64,000 nt of DNA from the NCBI RefSeq assembly GCF_030160235.1, contig NZ_BSNY01000034.1, positions 186,001 through 250,000 of the forward strand. The letters run 5' to 3'. This stretch comes from Mesorhizobium huakuii (lineage in GTDB: Bacteria > Pseudomonadota > Alphaproteobacteria > Rhizobiales > Rhizobiaceae). Both the position numbers and the translations under genes were made by a program. Position 1 is the first letter of the stretch, and every line of letters begins with the position of its first letter. Below the pieces are notes generated by a model. The model did no database searches. It saw only the letters and a program-made list of their open reading frames with translations, and had not been told where the DNA came from. Below are positions 33,726 to 41,627 of the stretch, piece by piece.

Positions 33726-34614
33726 TCTTGCCGTCGTCGGCGGCAGCTTTGCCGGCCTGTCAGCCGCCATCCAGGCCGCGCGGGCCCGGCGCAACGTGCT
33801 CGTGATCGACGCCGGCCAGCCGCGCAACCGCTTTGCCGCGCATTCGCACGGCTTCCTCGGCCAGGACGGCCGCGCGCCCGGCGCCTTCCTCGACGAGGCA
33901 AGGCGACAATTGCTGGCCTATCCCACAGCCAGGTTTGCCCAGGCACGCGCCGACAAAGCCGTCGCCAACAGCAGCAGCGATTTCGAGATCACCACCGATG
34001 GCGGCGAGACATTCGGTGCCGCGCGGCTGGTGCTGGCCACCGGCGTGCGCGACATCCTGCCGAAGGTTCCCGGGCTTGCCGAGCAATGGGGCAAGAGCGT
34101 GCTGCACTGCCCCTATTGCCACGGCTACGAGGTTTCCGGCGGGCCGCTTGGCGTGCTGGCGACCGGCGCGATGTCCCTGCATCAGGCGCAGTTGATCGCC
34201 GATTGGGGTGACGTCACGCTGTTCGGCAACGGCCAGATCGAACCCGACGCCGAACAGATGCTCGCTTTGGAGAGCAAAAATGTCAGGTTCGAACCCGCGA
34301 CCGTCAGCGAACTCAGGGGAGACGGCTCCGGCGGCCTGATCGTCCACCTCGACGGCGGCCGAAAAGCTGGCGTCAGGGCGATGTTCACCGCGCCGCGCAA
34401 CACGATGGCAAGCCCGCTGGCCGAGCAGCTCGGCTGCGGCTTCACGGACGGCCTTCTCGGCCCGATGATAGCAGTCGACGACCGGCAGCAGACGACAATT
34501 CCCGGCGTCTATGCCGCCGGCGACGCGGCACGCGCGATGCACAACATCGCCTTCGCCGTATCGGGCGGAACCTTCGCGGGCGTGTGCGCCCACCAGTCGC
34601 TCGTCTTTGGCTAG
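33715..34614 (+). CDS. Thioredoxin-reductase-like FAD oxidoreductase
   Basis: The 299-aa flavoprotein has an N-terminal FAD-binding GGSFAGLSAAIQAARA, a redox pair in LHCPYCHGYEVSGG, and the C-terminal FAD motif GVYAAGDAARAMHN. It is of the NAD(P)/FAD-dependent oxidoreductase group that in many proteobacteria is paired with an Rrf2 regulator. The central NADPH-binding segment (LGVLATGAMSLHQAQLIADWG) is degenerate compared with true TrxB, so the electron donor or partner may differ. ATG 33715 lies within the end of the Rrf2 gene. Its stop codon shares the CTAG at 34611-34614 with the convergent DeoR gene. Confidence 0.86.
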   Translation: MQYDLAVVGGSFAGLSAAIQAARARRNVLVIDAGQPRNRFAAHSHGFLGQDGRAPGAFLDEARRQLLAYPTARFAQARADKAVANSSSDFEITTDGGETFGAARLVLATGVRDILPKVPGLAEQWGKSVLHCPYCHGYEVSGGPLGVLATGAMSLHQAQLIADWGDVTLFGNGQIEPDAEQMLALESKNVRFEPATVSELRGDGSGGLIVHLDGGRKAGVRAMFTAPRNTMASPLAEQLGCGFTDGLLGPMIAVDDRQQTTIPGVYAAGDAARAMHNIAFAVSGGTFAGVCAHQSLVFG

Positions 34615-35387
34615 AACCCGGCTTCGCCGCCGGCAATGCTGAGCCGCGCGCCGGCCTGTGCCAGCGCCGCTTCTATGTCGTGCGGCGGCGACCGGTCGGT
34701 AGCGAGTTCGGAAAAGCCGTCGAAGCCGCAGACCTGGACCAGGCCCTGACGGCCGAATTTCGTGTGGTCGGTGATGACGAGCGAACGCTGGCCGCGCGAC
34801 AACACCATGCGGGCGAATTCGGCCTCTTCCAGATCATAGTCCATGACACCCGTCACCGCGTCGACGGCGCCTGTGGAGATGATGGCGTGGCTGACCGAGA
34901 AGCGACTGACGAACTCGATGGCCGAAGTGCCGAACGCGGCGCCTGAATCGCTGCGCAACTCGCCGCCGGCCATATAGACCTTGTTGCCGTTGATGGTGGC
35001 CAGCGTGCGGGCGATGTCGGACGAATTGGTGACGACCGTCAGGCGCCGATGGCCGAGCAGTTCCCGGGCTAGGAACGAGGTTGTGGTGCCGGTGTCGAGC
35101 ATGACCGATTCCCCGTCACGGATGGTGGCCGCGACCATGCGGGCAATGACGCGCTTGGCATCGGCATTCTCGCGCATGCGCCGTTCGAACGGCGCCTCGC
35201 CGACAATGGACGGCAGGCCGATGGCGCCGTGCATCTTCAGAACCGAGCCGTCGCTGCTGAGCGGCTTGACGTCGCGGCGAACGGTTTCCAGCGAAACACC
35301 CAGCCGATCGGCCAGGCTGGCGATGGTGACGGTTCCCTCTTCCTGCAGCAGACGCAGGATCTCGCCGTGGCGTTTGGAGTGGACCAT
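34611..35387 (-). CDS. DeoR-family transcriptional regulator
   Basis: The 258-aa protein has an N-terminal DeoR HTH (RHGEILRLLQEEGTVTIASLADRLGVS, ETVRRDVKPL) and a sugar-phosphate-isomerase-like sensor domain (VMLDTGTTTSFLARELLGHR, VITDHTKFGRQGLV). Such regulators respond to phosphorylated sugars or polyols. ATG 35387 gives the typical start MVHSKRHGEI. It is divergent from the kinase-DMGDH operon across 513 bases. Directly repeated TTTTAA motifs upstream of its start may be its operators. Confidence 0.86.
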   Translation of the reverse strand: MVHSKRHGEILRLLQEEGTVTIASLADRLGVSLETVRRDVKPLSSDGSVLKMHGAIGLPSIVGEAPFERRMRENADAKRVIARMVAATIRDGESVMLDTGTTTSFLARELLGHRRLTVVTNSSDIARTLATINGNKVYMAGGELRSDSGAAFGTSAIEFVSRFSVSHAIISTGAVDAVTGVMDYDLEEAEFARMVLSRGQRSLVITDHTKFGRQGLVQVCGFDGFSELATDRSPPHDIEAALAQAGARLSIAGGEAGF

Positions 35388-35414
35388 TGGGTTTCCCGGC
35401 TTAGGCTTTTGACC

Positions 35415-35445
35415 GGTTTTAAGGTAATTCAAGCGCTTTTAAAGG
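35415..35445. promoter_or_regulatory. Direct-repeat operator candidates upstream of the DeoR gene
   Basis: GGTTTTAAGG (35415-35424) and GCTTTTAAAGG (35435-35445) are spaced 20 bp start to start, i.e. two helical turns, 28-58 bp upstream of the DeoR start. This arrangement fits sites bound by a DeoR-type regulator, but no binding evidence exists. Confidence 0.35.
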
Positions 35446-35496
35446 GATTGACCTTTGGTTTCGGGCAAAACACCCAAAAAAAGTCACATCTTTTTA

Positions 35497-35525
35497 TTGA
35501 CAACCGGGCAACCCTGGCGTGAAAT
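35497..35525 (+). promoter_or_regulatory. Sigma-70-like promoter toward the kinase-DMGDH operon
   Basis: TTGACA (35497-35502), a 17-bp spacer and TGAAAT (35520-35525) lie in an AT-rich stretch. A transcript from here would have a leader of about 370 nt before the GTG at 35901. Confidence 0.45.
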
Positions 35526-35587
35526 CTGAGTATTAGCAGGGGTTCGGAGCTGCAACGGGAGGGCGATGGCAGAGCCGCAACTCACTG

Positions 35588-35720
35588 GCCAGACAGTCTT
35601 GAATATGTCTGGCGCAAGGAATTTTCAAATCCGCGGGGGCGGATGCCGGGATCAAAATCCTGGCCAAGGGGCTCGTCGGTGCGGTGCGGGATACCGATCC
35701 TGGCGTCTCGCACCGACGAG
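35588..35720 (+). other. Structured intergenic segment with long perfect hairpins
   Basis: The gene-free stretch 35388-35900 holds GCCAGACA/TGTCTGGC (35588-35595 with 35606-35613) and a 12-bp perfect stem CTCGTCGGTGCG/CGCACCGACGAG (35672-35683 with 35709-35720). The loop of the second itself contains GGAT/ATCC. I see no credible coding sequence here. It may be a leader RNA structure, a small RNA, or remnants of a repeat element. Confidence 0.45.
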
Positions 35721-35767
35721 GTTATTCGCGTTTCTCCACGCTCTCGTCGCGCTTTCCATGGCGCCTC

Positions 35768-35868
35768 ATGCATGTCGCCCAAAAGTGACCTCGGTTTTGG
35801 GAGAACGACATGCATAAAAACAAAGACCTGAAGCGCGTCGCATGGATCCGTTTCAACGCGACGCGCTT
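35768..35868. repeat. Palindromic intergenic repeat (double hairpin)
   Basis: The first hairpin has arms ATGCATGTCG (35768-35777) and CGACATGCAT (35806-35815), with an inner stem CCCAAAA/TTTTGGG (35778-35784 with 35795-35801). The second has arms AAGCGCGTCGC (35831-35841) and GCGACGCGCTT (35858-35868). The block looks like a palindromic repeat unit and ends 32 bases before the kinase GTG start. Confidence 0.7.
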
Positions 35869-35900
35869 TAGTCGAAGCCCAGCAAACCAGGGATGATCCC

Positions 35901-36788
35901 GTGATTGCCGAAGATCGCATCCGCGCCCTGCCCTGCTGGACCGGCGCCATCGAGATCGCCCCCCTGCCTGGCGGCCTGAGCAACGCCAATTATGTGGTCA
36001 GCGACGCTGCCGGCAAACATGTCGTGCGCTTCGGTCAGGACTACCCCTTCCACCATGTCTTCCGCGAGCGCGAGGTGATGACGGCGCGGGCGGCGCATGC
36101 GGCAGGCTTCGCGCCGGCCGTGTACTATTCCGAACCCGGCATCCTGGTGACGCAGTTTCTCGGCGCCAAGACCTTCCTCGCAGAAGACGTGCGCGCCAAT
36201 CTCGGCCGCGTGGCGGCTCTGCTGCGATCCTTCCATCGCGAGATGCCGAACCATGTCTCCGGCGCCGGCTTCATGTTCTGGGTGTTCCACGTCATCCGCG
36301 ACTATGCGCGCACGCTCGAGGAGGGCAACAGCCGCAAGCGCAACGACTTGCCGCGCCTGCTGACGCTGGCCGACGAGCTGGAGCGGGCGCAGAAACTGCT
36401 GCCGATCGTCTTCGGCCACAACGATCTTTTGCCGGCCAATATTCTCGACGACGGCAACAGGCTGTGGCTGATCGATTTCGAATATGCCGGCTTCAACACG
36501 GCAATGTTCGACCTTGCCGGTGTCGCCTCGAATGCCGGCATGAGCGACGAGGAATCCTTTGCCTTCCTGACCGCCTATTTCATGAAGGAACCGGACGCGG
36601 CGATCCGCCGCTCGCACGCCGCCATGCAATGCGCCTCGCTGTTGCGCGAGGCGATGTGGAGCATGGTGTCGGAACTCTATCTCGACGCACCCGGCATCGA
36701 CTACGTCGCCTACACCGAGGAAAATCTGGTGCGGCTCGACGCGGCGCTGGAAAACTACCGGACAAAATACGGGATCCTGAAATCATGA
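35901..36788 (+). CDS. Choline-kinase-like phosphotransferase (APH family)
   Basis: The 295-aa kinase-fold protein has GGLSNANYVV in the nucleotide-binding region, Brenner-type catalytic motif FGHNDLLPANIL (His173, Asp175, Asn180) and metal-binding IDFEYAG (Asp192). These motifs match the choline/ethanolamine kinase-like branch of the aminoglycoside phosphotransferase family. GTG 35901 is used; a nearby AGGGA supports it. It overlaps the next gene by 4 bases, so it is translationally coupled to a DMGDH-like oxidoreductase. This suggests a methylated amine or amino alcohol as substrate, which is inference. Confidence 0.82.
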   Translation: MIAEDRIRALPCWTGAIEIAPLPGGLSNANYVVSDAAGKHVVRFGQDYPFHHVFREREVMTARAAHAAGFAPAVYYSEPGILVTQFLGAKTFLAEDVRANLGRVAALLRSFHREMPNHVSGAGFMFWVFHVIRDYARTLEEGNSRKRNDLPRLLTLADELERAQKLLPIVFGHNDLLPANILDDGNRLWLIDFEYAGFNTAMFDLAGVASNAGMSDEESFAFLTAYFMKEPDAAIRRSHAAMQCASLLREAMWSMVSELYLDAPGIDYVAYTEENLVRLDAALENYRTKYGILKS

Positions 36789-39238
36789 CCTTGCCCAGCC
36801 AGGCCGCCATCGTCGTCATCGGTGGCGGCATCATCGGCTGCTCGACGGCCTATCATCTGGCGCGCGACCACAAGGCCGACGTCGTGCTGCTCGAACAGGG
36901 CAAGCTGACCTCGGGCTCGACCTGGCACGCTGCCGGCCTGGTCGGGCAATTGCGCTCGTCTGCCTCGATCACCCGGGTGCTCAAATACTCGGTCGACCTC
37001 TACAAGGGGCTGGAGGCCGAAACCGGCCTTGCCACCGGCTGGAAAATGACCGGCTGCCTGCGGCTCGCCACCAATGCCGACCGCTGGACCGAGTACAAAA
37101 GGCTGGCGACCACGGCGAAGAGTTTTGGCATGGACATGCATCTTTTGTCCCCGGCCGAGGTCAAGGCGATGTGGCCGCTGATGGAAACCGGCGACCTTGT
37201 CGGCGCCTCCTGGCTGCCGACCGACGGCCAGGCCAGCCCCTCCGACATCACGCAGTCGCTGGCCAAGGGGGCGCGCATGCATGGCGCCAAGCTTTATGAG
37301 AATGTCCGCGTCACCGGCTTCGAGATGAGGAATGGCCGCGTCACGGCGGTGAAGACCGATCAAGGCGACATCGCCTGCGACAAGGTGGTGAACTGCGCGG
37401 GGCAATGGGCGCGGCAGGTCGGCGCCATGGCCGGCATCAACGTGCCGCTGCAGCCGGTGAAGCACCAGTACATCATGACCGAGAAGATCGACGGTCTGGC
37501 GACCGACGCGCCGACGTTGCGAGACCCTGACCGGCGCACCTATTTCAAAGAAGAAGTCGGCGGGCTGGTGATGGGCGGCTATGAGCCGAACCCGCAGGCC
37601 TGGGCGACCGATCTCCCTGGCGGCGACGTGCCCAATGATTGGGAATTCCGCCTGTTCGACGACGACTACGACCATTTCGAGCAGCATATGACGCAGGCGA
37701 TCGCGCGGGTGCCGGCGCTGGAAACCGTCGGCGTCAAGCAGATGATCAACGGGCCGGAAAGCTTCACGCCGGACGGCAATTTCATCCTCGGCACGGCGCC
37801 GGAATGCGCCAACATGTTCGTCGGCGCCGGCTTCAACGCCTTCGGCATCGCATCTGGTGGCGGCGCCGGCTGGGTGCTGGCGCAATGGGTGGTCGACGGC
37901 GAGGCGCCGCTCGACCTCTGGGTGGTCGACATCAGACGCTTTTCCAACCTGCACCGCGACCGACAGTGGGTGCGCGAGCGCACGCTGGAGGCCTACGGCA
38001 AGCATTACACGATCGGCTTCCCGCATGAGGAGTATGCCAGCGGCCGGCCGCGCATCGTCTCGCCGCTTTACGACAGGCTGAAGCAGCAGCGTGCCGTGTT
38101 CGGCTCGAAGCTCGGCTGGGAGCGGCCGAACTGGTTCGCGCCGGAAGGCGTCGAGCCGCAGGACATTTATTCCATGGGCCGGCAGAACTGGTTTTCGGCG
38201 GTCGGCGACGAGCACCAGCATGTGCGCGAGAAGGTCGGCATCTTCGACCAGTCGTCCTTCGCCAAATACGAATTGAGCGGGCCTGACGCCGCCAAGGCAT
38301 TGGACTGGATCTGTGCCAACGACGTCAGCAAGCCGGTCGGAAGACTGACCTACACCCAGCTTCTCAACACGCGCGGCGGCATCGAGGCCGACCTGACCGT
38401 GGCACGGCTGGCCGAGGAAAAATTCTACATCGTCACCGGCACCGGCTTCCGCACGCATGATGCCTCCTGGATCAGCGACCATATCGGCCAGGGCCTCGAT
38501 GCGGAGTTGAACGATGTCACCGAGGATTTCGGCACGCTGTCGCTGATGGGTCCCCGGGCGCGCGACGTGCTCTCCGCGGTGACCGATGTCGATGTGTCGA
38601 ATGCTTCGTTCCCGTTCGGCCATGTGCGCGAGATCGCCATCGCCGGCCACGCGATTCGGGCGCTGCGCGTTACCTATGTCGGCGAACTCGGCTGGGAATT
38701 GCACGTGCCGATCGCGGCGACCGGCGAAGTCTTCGACGCGCTGATGGCGGCCGGCAAGGCGCACGGCATCCGCCCGGTCGGCTACAGGGCGCTGGAATCG
38801 CTGCGGCTGGAAAAGGGCTACCGCGCCTGGGGTTCCGACATAACGCCCAACGACACGCCGCAGGAAGCCGGGCTCGGCTGGGCGGTCAAGCTCAGAAAGA
38901 ACACCGATTTCGTCGGGCGGCGCGCGCTGGAGACGGCTGGCGGCGCGCCTCTGAAGAAACGCTTTGCCGGCTTCACGGTCGACAGTCCCGAAATTGTGCT
39001 GCTCGGCCGCGAGACCATCCTGCGCAATGGCGAGCCGGTCGGCTATCTGACCAGCGGCGGCTATGGCTACACGCTGGGCAAGAACATCGGCTACGGCTAT
39101 GTGCGCAACGCCGAGGGGGTGAGCGATGATTTCCTCGCCGCGGGCGACTATGAGCTGGTTGTCGCGATGGAGCGGACGCCGGCCAGAATCCATCTCGAGC
39201 CGATGTACGATCCGACAGCGGAGAAGGTAAAGGCCTAG
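36785..39238 (+). CDS. DMGDH/sarcosine-dehydrogenase-like FAD and GcvT fusion enzyme
   Basis: The 817-aa protein has an N-terminal DAO-type FAD domain (VIGGGIIGCSTAYHLA, residues 11-26, with His48 in WHAAGLVG at the position of the covalent-FAD histidine of dimethylglycine dehydrogenase), an FAO_M segment near residues 370-425, then GcvT folate-binding domains to the C-terminus (YELSGPDAAKALDW, GYRALESLRLEKGYRAWG, SGGYGYTLGKNIGYGYV). Such enzymes oxidatively demethylate N-methylated glycine derivatives and transfer the one-carbon unit to tetrahydrofolate. The substrate is unproven. ATG 36785 overlaps the kinase stop. Confidence 0.9.
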   Translation: MTLPSQAAIVVIGGGIIGCSTAYHLARDHKADVVLLEQGKLTSGSTWHAAGLVGQLRSSASITRVLKYSVDLYKGLEAETGLATGWKMTGCLRLATNADRWTEYKRLATTAKSFGMDMHLLSPAEVKAMWPLMETGDLVGASWLPTDGQASPSDITQSLAKGARMHGAKLYENVRVTGFEMRNGRVTAVKTDQGDIACDKVVNCAGQWARQVGAMAGINVPLQPVKHQYIMTEKIDGLATDAPTLRDPDRRTYFKEEVGGLVMGGYEPNPQAWATDLPGGDVPNDWEFRLFDDDYDHFEQHMTQAIARVPALETVGVKQMINGPESFTPDGNFILGTAPECANMFVGAGFNAFGIASGGGAGWVLAQWVVDGEAPLDLWVVDIRRFSNLHRDRQWVRERTLEAYGKHYTIGFPHEEYASGRPRIVSPLYDRLKQQRAVFGSKLGWERPNWFAPEGVEPQDIYSMGRQNWFSAVGDEHQHVREKVGIFDQSSFAKYELSGPDAAKALDWICANDVSKPVGRLTYTQLLNTRGGIEADLTVARLAEEKFYIVTGTGFRTHDASWISDHIGQGLDAELNDVTEDFGTLSLMGPRARDVLSAVTDVDVSNASFPFGHVREIAIAGHAIRALRVTYVGELGWELHVPIAATGEVFDALMAAGKAHGIRPVGYRALESLRLEKGYRAWGSDITPNDTPQEAGLGWAVKLRKNTDFVGRRALETAGGAPLKKRFAGFTVDSPEIVLLGRETILRNGEPVGYLTSGGYGYTLGKNIGYGYVRNAEGVSDDFLAAGDYELVVAMERTPARIHLEPMYDPTAEKVKA

Positions 39239-39871
39239 CTAGTTCACCCGCAGGACGAGGCCACGGCTGGGCACGGTGTCGGCCTCGCCCGGCATCGAGA
39301 CGTAAGGGCGCGTTTCCTCGACGCGGGTAACGACGTCTTGTGCTTCGAGTTCGGCGATGCGTGCGGCAAAACCCTGGTCCCACAGCGTGTTCTTCACCGT
39401 CAGCACGATCACCCCGCCCGGCCGGCAGATGCGGATCAGCTCGTCCAGCCCTTCGACGCCGACATGGCCTGAGGTGAAGACGCCGGCCGAGACGATCCCG
39501 GCATAGGCATCGTCGGCAAAAGGCAGCGCGCCGCCGAGCGCGAGGCAGTGCAGTGCGGAATAGACACCCTTGCGGGCGGCCTGGTCCAGCATGCCTTGCG
39601 AGATGTCCAGCGCCTCGACTTGCGGATAGCCTGATATATCGAGCCATTCGCCAATGAGCCCGGTGCCCGCGCCGGCATCGAGCAACGGCGCCGCGCCCCG
39701 CGGCAGATGGCGGGCGATCAGAGCAAGGCAGATTGTCGGATGACGATAACCGGCGGCCGACATGTCGGCGTCATAGGTCTGCGACCAGCGGTCATAGAGT
39801 GCGGCCACCTCCTCCGGGCGCTTGGCTGCGTAGGCCGCGCTGAGCGCGTCCAAATGTTTACCGTCCGTCAT
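39239..39871 (-). CDS. Class I SAM-dependent methyltransferase (WBSCR27-like)
   Basis: The 210-aa methyltransferase has the N-terminal VAALYDRWSQTYDADM element and SAM motif LLDAGAGTGLIGEWL, followed by VEALDISQGMLDQAARKGVY. This combination resembles the Williams-Beuren region 27 group of small-molecule methyltransferases. Its stop abuts the end of the convergent oxidoreductase gene with no gap. It lies between two choline-kinase-like genes. Substrate unknown. Confidence 0.82.
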   Translation of the reverse strand: MTDGKHLDALSAAYAAKRPEEVAALYDRWSQTYDADMSAAGYRHPTICLALIARHLPRGAAPLLDAGAGTGLIGEWLDISGYPQVEALDISQGMLDQAARKGVYSALHCLALGGALPFADDAYAGIVSAGVFTSGHVGVEGLDELIRICRPGGVIVLTVKNTLWDQGFAARIAELEAQDVVTRVEETRPYVSMPGEADTVPSRGLVLRVN

Positions 39872-39972
39872 CGCTGCTGTGTCACCTGCTCGAGTTGCCT
39901 TCGATCCGATGATAGCCAAACGGCGAAAATTGTGGAACCGTTGCGGTGAGAAATAACGGCGGGGGCGCGGGC

Positions 39973-40875
39973 ATGGCGACAGACGAGGCGCGGGCAAAAC
40001 TGGCCGCCATTCCCATGCTGGCCGGCTATACCGGACCGCTGGAGCGGCTCGGCGGCCTTACCAATCTCGTCTTCAGAGCCGGCGATCTCTGCCTGCGCAT
40101 CCCAGGCAAAGGCACCGAGGAATATATCAACCGCGCCAACGAAGCGATGGCCGCGCGCGAGGCTGCTAAAGCCGGCGTCAGCCCCGAAGTGCTGCATGCC
40201 GACGCCGATACCGGCGTGATGGTGACGCGCTTCATCGCCGGCGCTGTGACGATGTCGCCGGAGAAATTCAGGGAGAGGCCGGGCAGTCCGGCCCGGGCCG
40301 GCGAAGCCTTCCGCAAGCTGCACGCGTCCGGTGCGGTGTTCCCCTTCCGCTTCGAGCTGTTTTCGATGATCGACGACTATCTCAAGGTGCTGTCGACCAA
40401 GAACGTCGCCCTGCCTGCCGGCTATCACGACGTGGTGCGCGAGGCCGGCAGCGTGCGCTCGGCCCTGGCCGCCCATCCGCTCCCCCTCGTCGCCTGCCAT
40501 TGCGATCCGCTGTGCGAGAATTTCCTCGATACAGGCGAGCGGATGTGGATCGTCGACTGGGAATATTCGGGGATGAACGACCCGCTCTGGGATCTCGGCG
40601 ACCTCAGCGTGGAAGGCAGGTTCGATGCGGGCCAGGACGAAGAGCTGATGCGCGCCTATTTCGGCGGCGAGGCGCGGCCGGCGGAGCGCGGCCGCATCGT
40701 CATCTACAAGGCCATGTGCGATCTGCTCTGGACGCTGTGGGGCCTGATCCAGCTTGCCAACGAAAATCCCGTCGACGATTTCCGCGCCTATGCCGACGGC
40801 CGCTTCAGCCGCTGCAAGGCGTTGATGGAAACGCCGGAGTTCTCACGACACCTGGCGGCTGTGCGTATAGGTTAA
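39973..40875 (+). CDS. Second choline-kinase-like phosphotransferase
   Basis: The 300-aa protein of the choline kinase/APH family has GGLTNLVFRAGDLCLRIPG, catalytic CHCDPLCENFL (His176, Asp178, Asn183) and VDWEYSGMNDPLWDLG (Asp195), which is closer to bacterial LicA/choline kinase than the paralogue at 35901. A choline- or thiamine-type substrate is likely but not certain. ATG 39973 follows a G-rich GGCGGGGGCG; a GTG at 39946 is an alternative. It is divergent from the methyltransferase gene. Confidence 0.82.
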   Translation: MATDEARAKLAAIPMLAGYTGPLERLGGLTNLVFRAGDLCLRIPGKGTEEYINRANEAMAAREAAKAGVSPEVLHADADTGVMVTRFIAGAVTMSPEKFRERPGSPARAGEAFRKLHASGAVFPFRFELFSMIDDYLKVLSTKNVALPAGYHDVVREAGSVRSALAAHPLPLVACHCDPLCENFLDTGERMWIVDWEYSGMNDPLWDLGDLSVEGRFDAGQDEELMRAYFGGEARPAERGRIVIYKAMCDLLWTLWGLIQLANENPVDDFRAYADGRFSRCKALMETPEFSRHLAAVRIG

Positions 40876-40885
40876 GGGCTCCAGT

Positions 40886-41362
40886 CTACCTGAAAACCCT
40901 CTCAATTTCAGTCAACGTCACCGTATCGTCAGATTTTTTGCAATACCAAATGATCAGCGCGATGGTGCCGATGGGGAACAACCCCGCAAGCAGTTGATGC
41001 CAGCCGCTTCTGTTGATGTCATGCAGCCGGCGAGCGGTCATGGCAAGCGTCGGCAGAAGGATGGCGAGGTTCCAAATCGACGAGATGATTTCATTCTTCA
41101 CAATGGCATCGACGATGAAAAGAATGACGCCGACTATGAAAATGAAGAGGTAGGAATACCAGAACTCCGAGCGGCTGGCCCTGCCGGAAAAATTCACATA
41201 ATTTCGAAAGAAGCTTGAAACGGCTTCACCGAAATTCATCGGATGCGGCATTTCTCCGAACCGATTCGCACCGGCTGGCGCTGCTCTTAGAACAAACACC
41301 AGCGGCAAGCCGATCAGGATCAAAACGATCAGCCAATGCCATATGGAAAAACTACCCATCAT
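40886..41362 (-). CDS. DUF805 membrane protein
   Basis: The 158-aa protein has an N-terminal membrane segment (WHWLIVLILIGLPLVFVL) and a DUF805 domain: NYVNFSGRASRSEFWYSYLF, LPTLAMTARRLHDINRSGW and a final hydrophobic IGTIALIIWYCKKSDD. DUF805 proteins are small inner-membrane proteins of unknown function. Two ATGs (41362, 41359) follow GAGGGG; the second is better spaced. The upstream region is AT-richer than neighbouring genes. Confidence 0.85.
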   Translation of the reverse strand: MMGSFSIWHWLIVLILIGLPLVFVLRAAPAGANRFGEMPHPMNFGEAVSSFFRNYVNFSGRASRSEFWYSYLFIFIVGVILFIVDAIVKNEIISSIWNLAILLPTLAMTARRLHDINRSGWHQLLAGLFPIGTIALIIWYCKKSDDTVTLTEIERVFR

Positions 41363-41569
41363 CACCCCTCTGTCGCAGTTTTCTTGAGACGTTGATCTTG
41401 CCTCTCCCGGGCAAGAATCAATCCCGTATTGCTCTGGAAAGGGCAACGTACACCGCACAATATCGATGTAAATATCGGATCTTCTGACTGGAACCTTCAA
41501 AAATTCTGGATGATAGCCTTCGGTCACTAGACGTTGAGCTTCGAAAAGCCGTGTGTGACGTGCTGGATG

Positions 41570-41627
41570 CTTTGTTTGTCCGTGCTTGCGGACGGAAAGC
41601 CGCCTCACACTTCCTGGAACCGCTTTA
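41570..41627. repeat. MITE-like element, truncated copy 3
   Basis: About 58 bp align with the right half of the elements at 28543 and 58514 (CTTTGTTTG, GCGGACGGAAAGCCG, CCTCACACTTCCTGGAACCGC). The left half is missing. The right end, where the other copies read CTCTAG, reads CTTTAA here and contains the stop codon of the DMT transporter gene. Confidence 0.65.

Noticed and set aside
35566-35817. Possible 83-codon gene with a GGAGG-like leader
   Set aside because: Its frame passes through perfect hairpins and a repeat element, and the peptide is Arg/Cys/His-rich without similarity.
36755-39193. Long open frame (over 800 codons) on the minus strand opposite the DMGDH-like gene
   Set aside because: The plus-strand frame has clear FAD and GcvT motifs. 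The antisense frame is a GC-rich shadow without recognisable domains.
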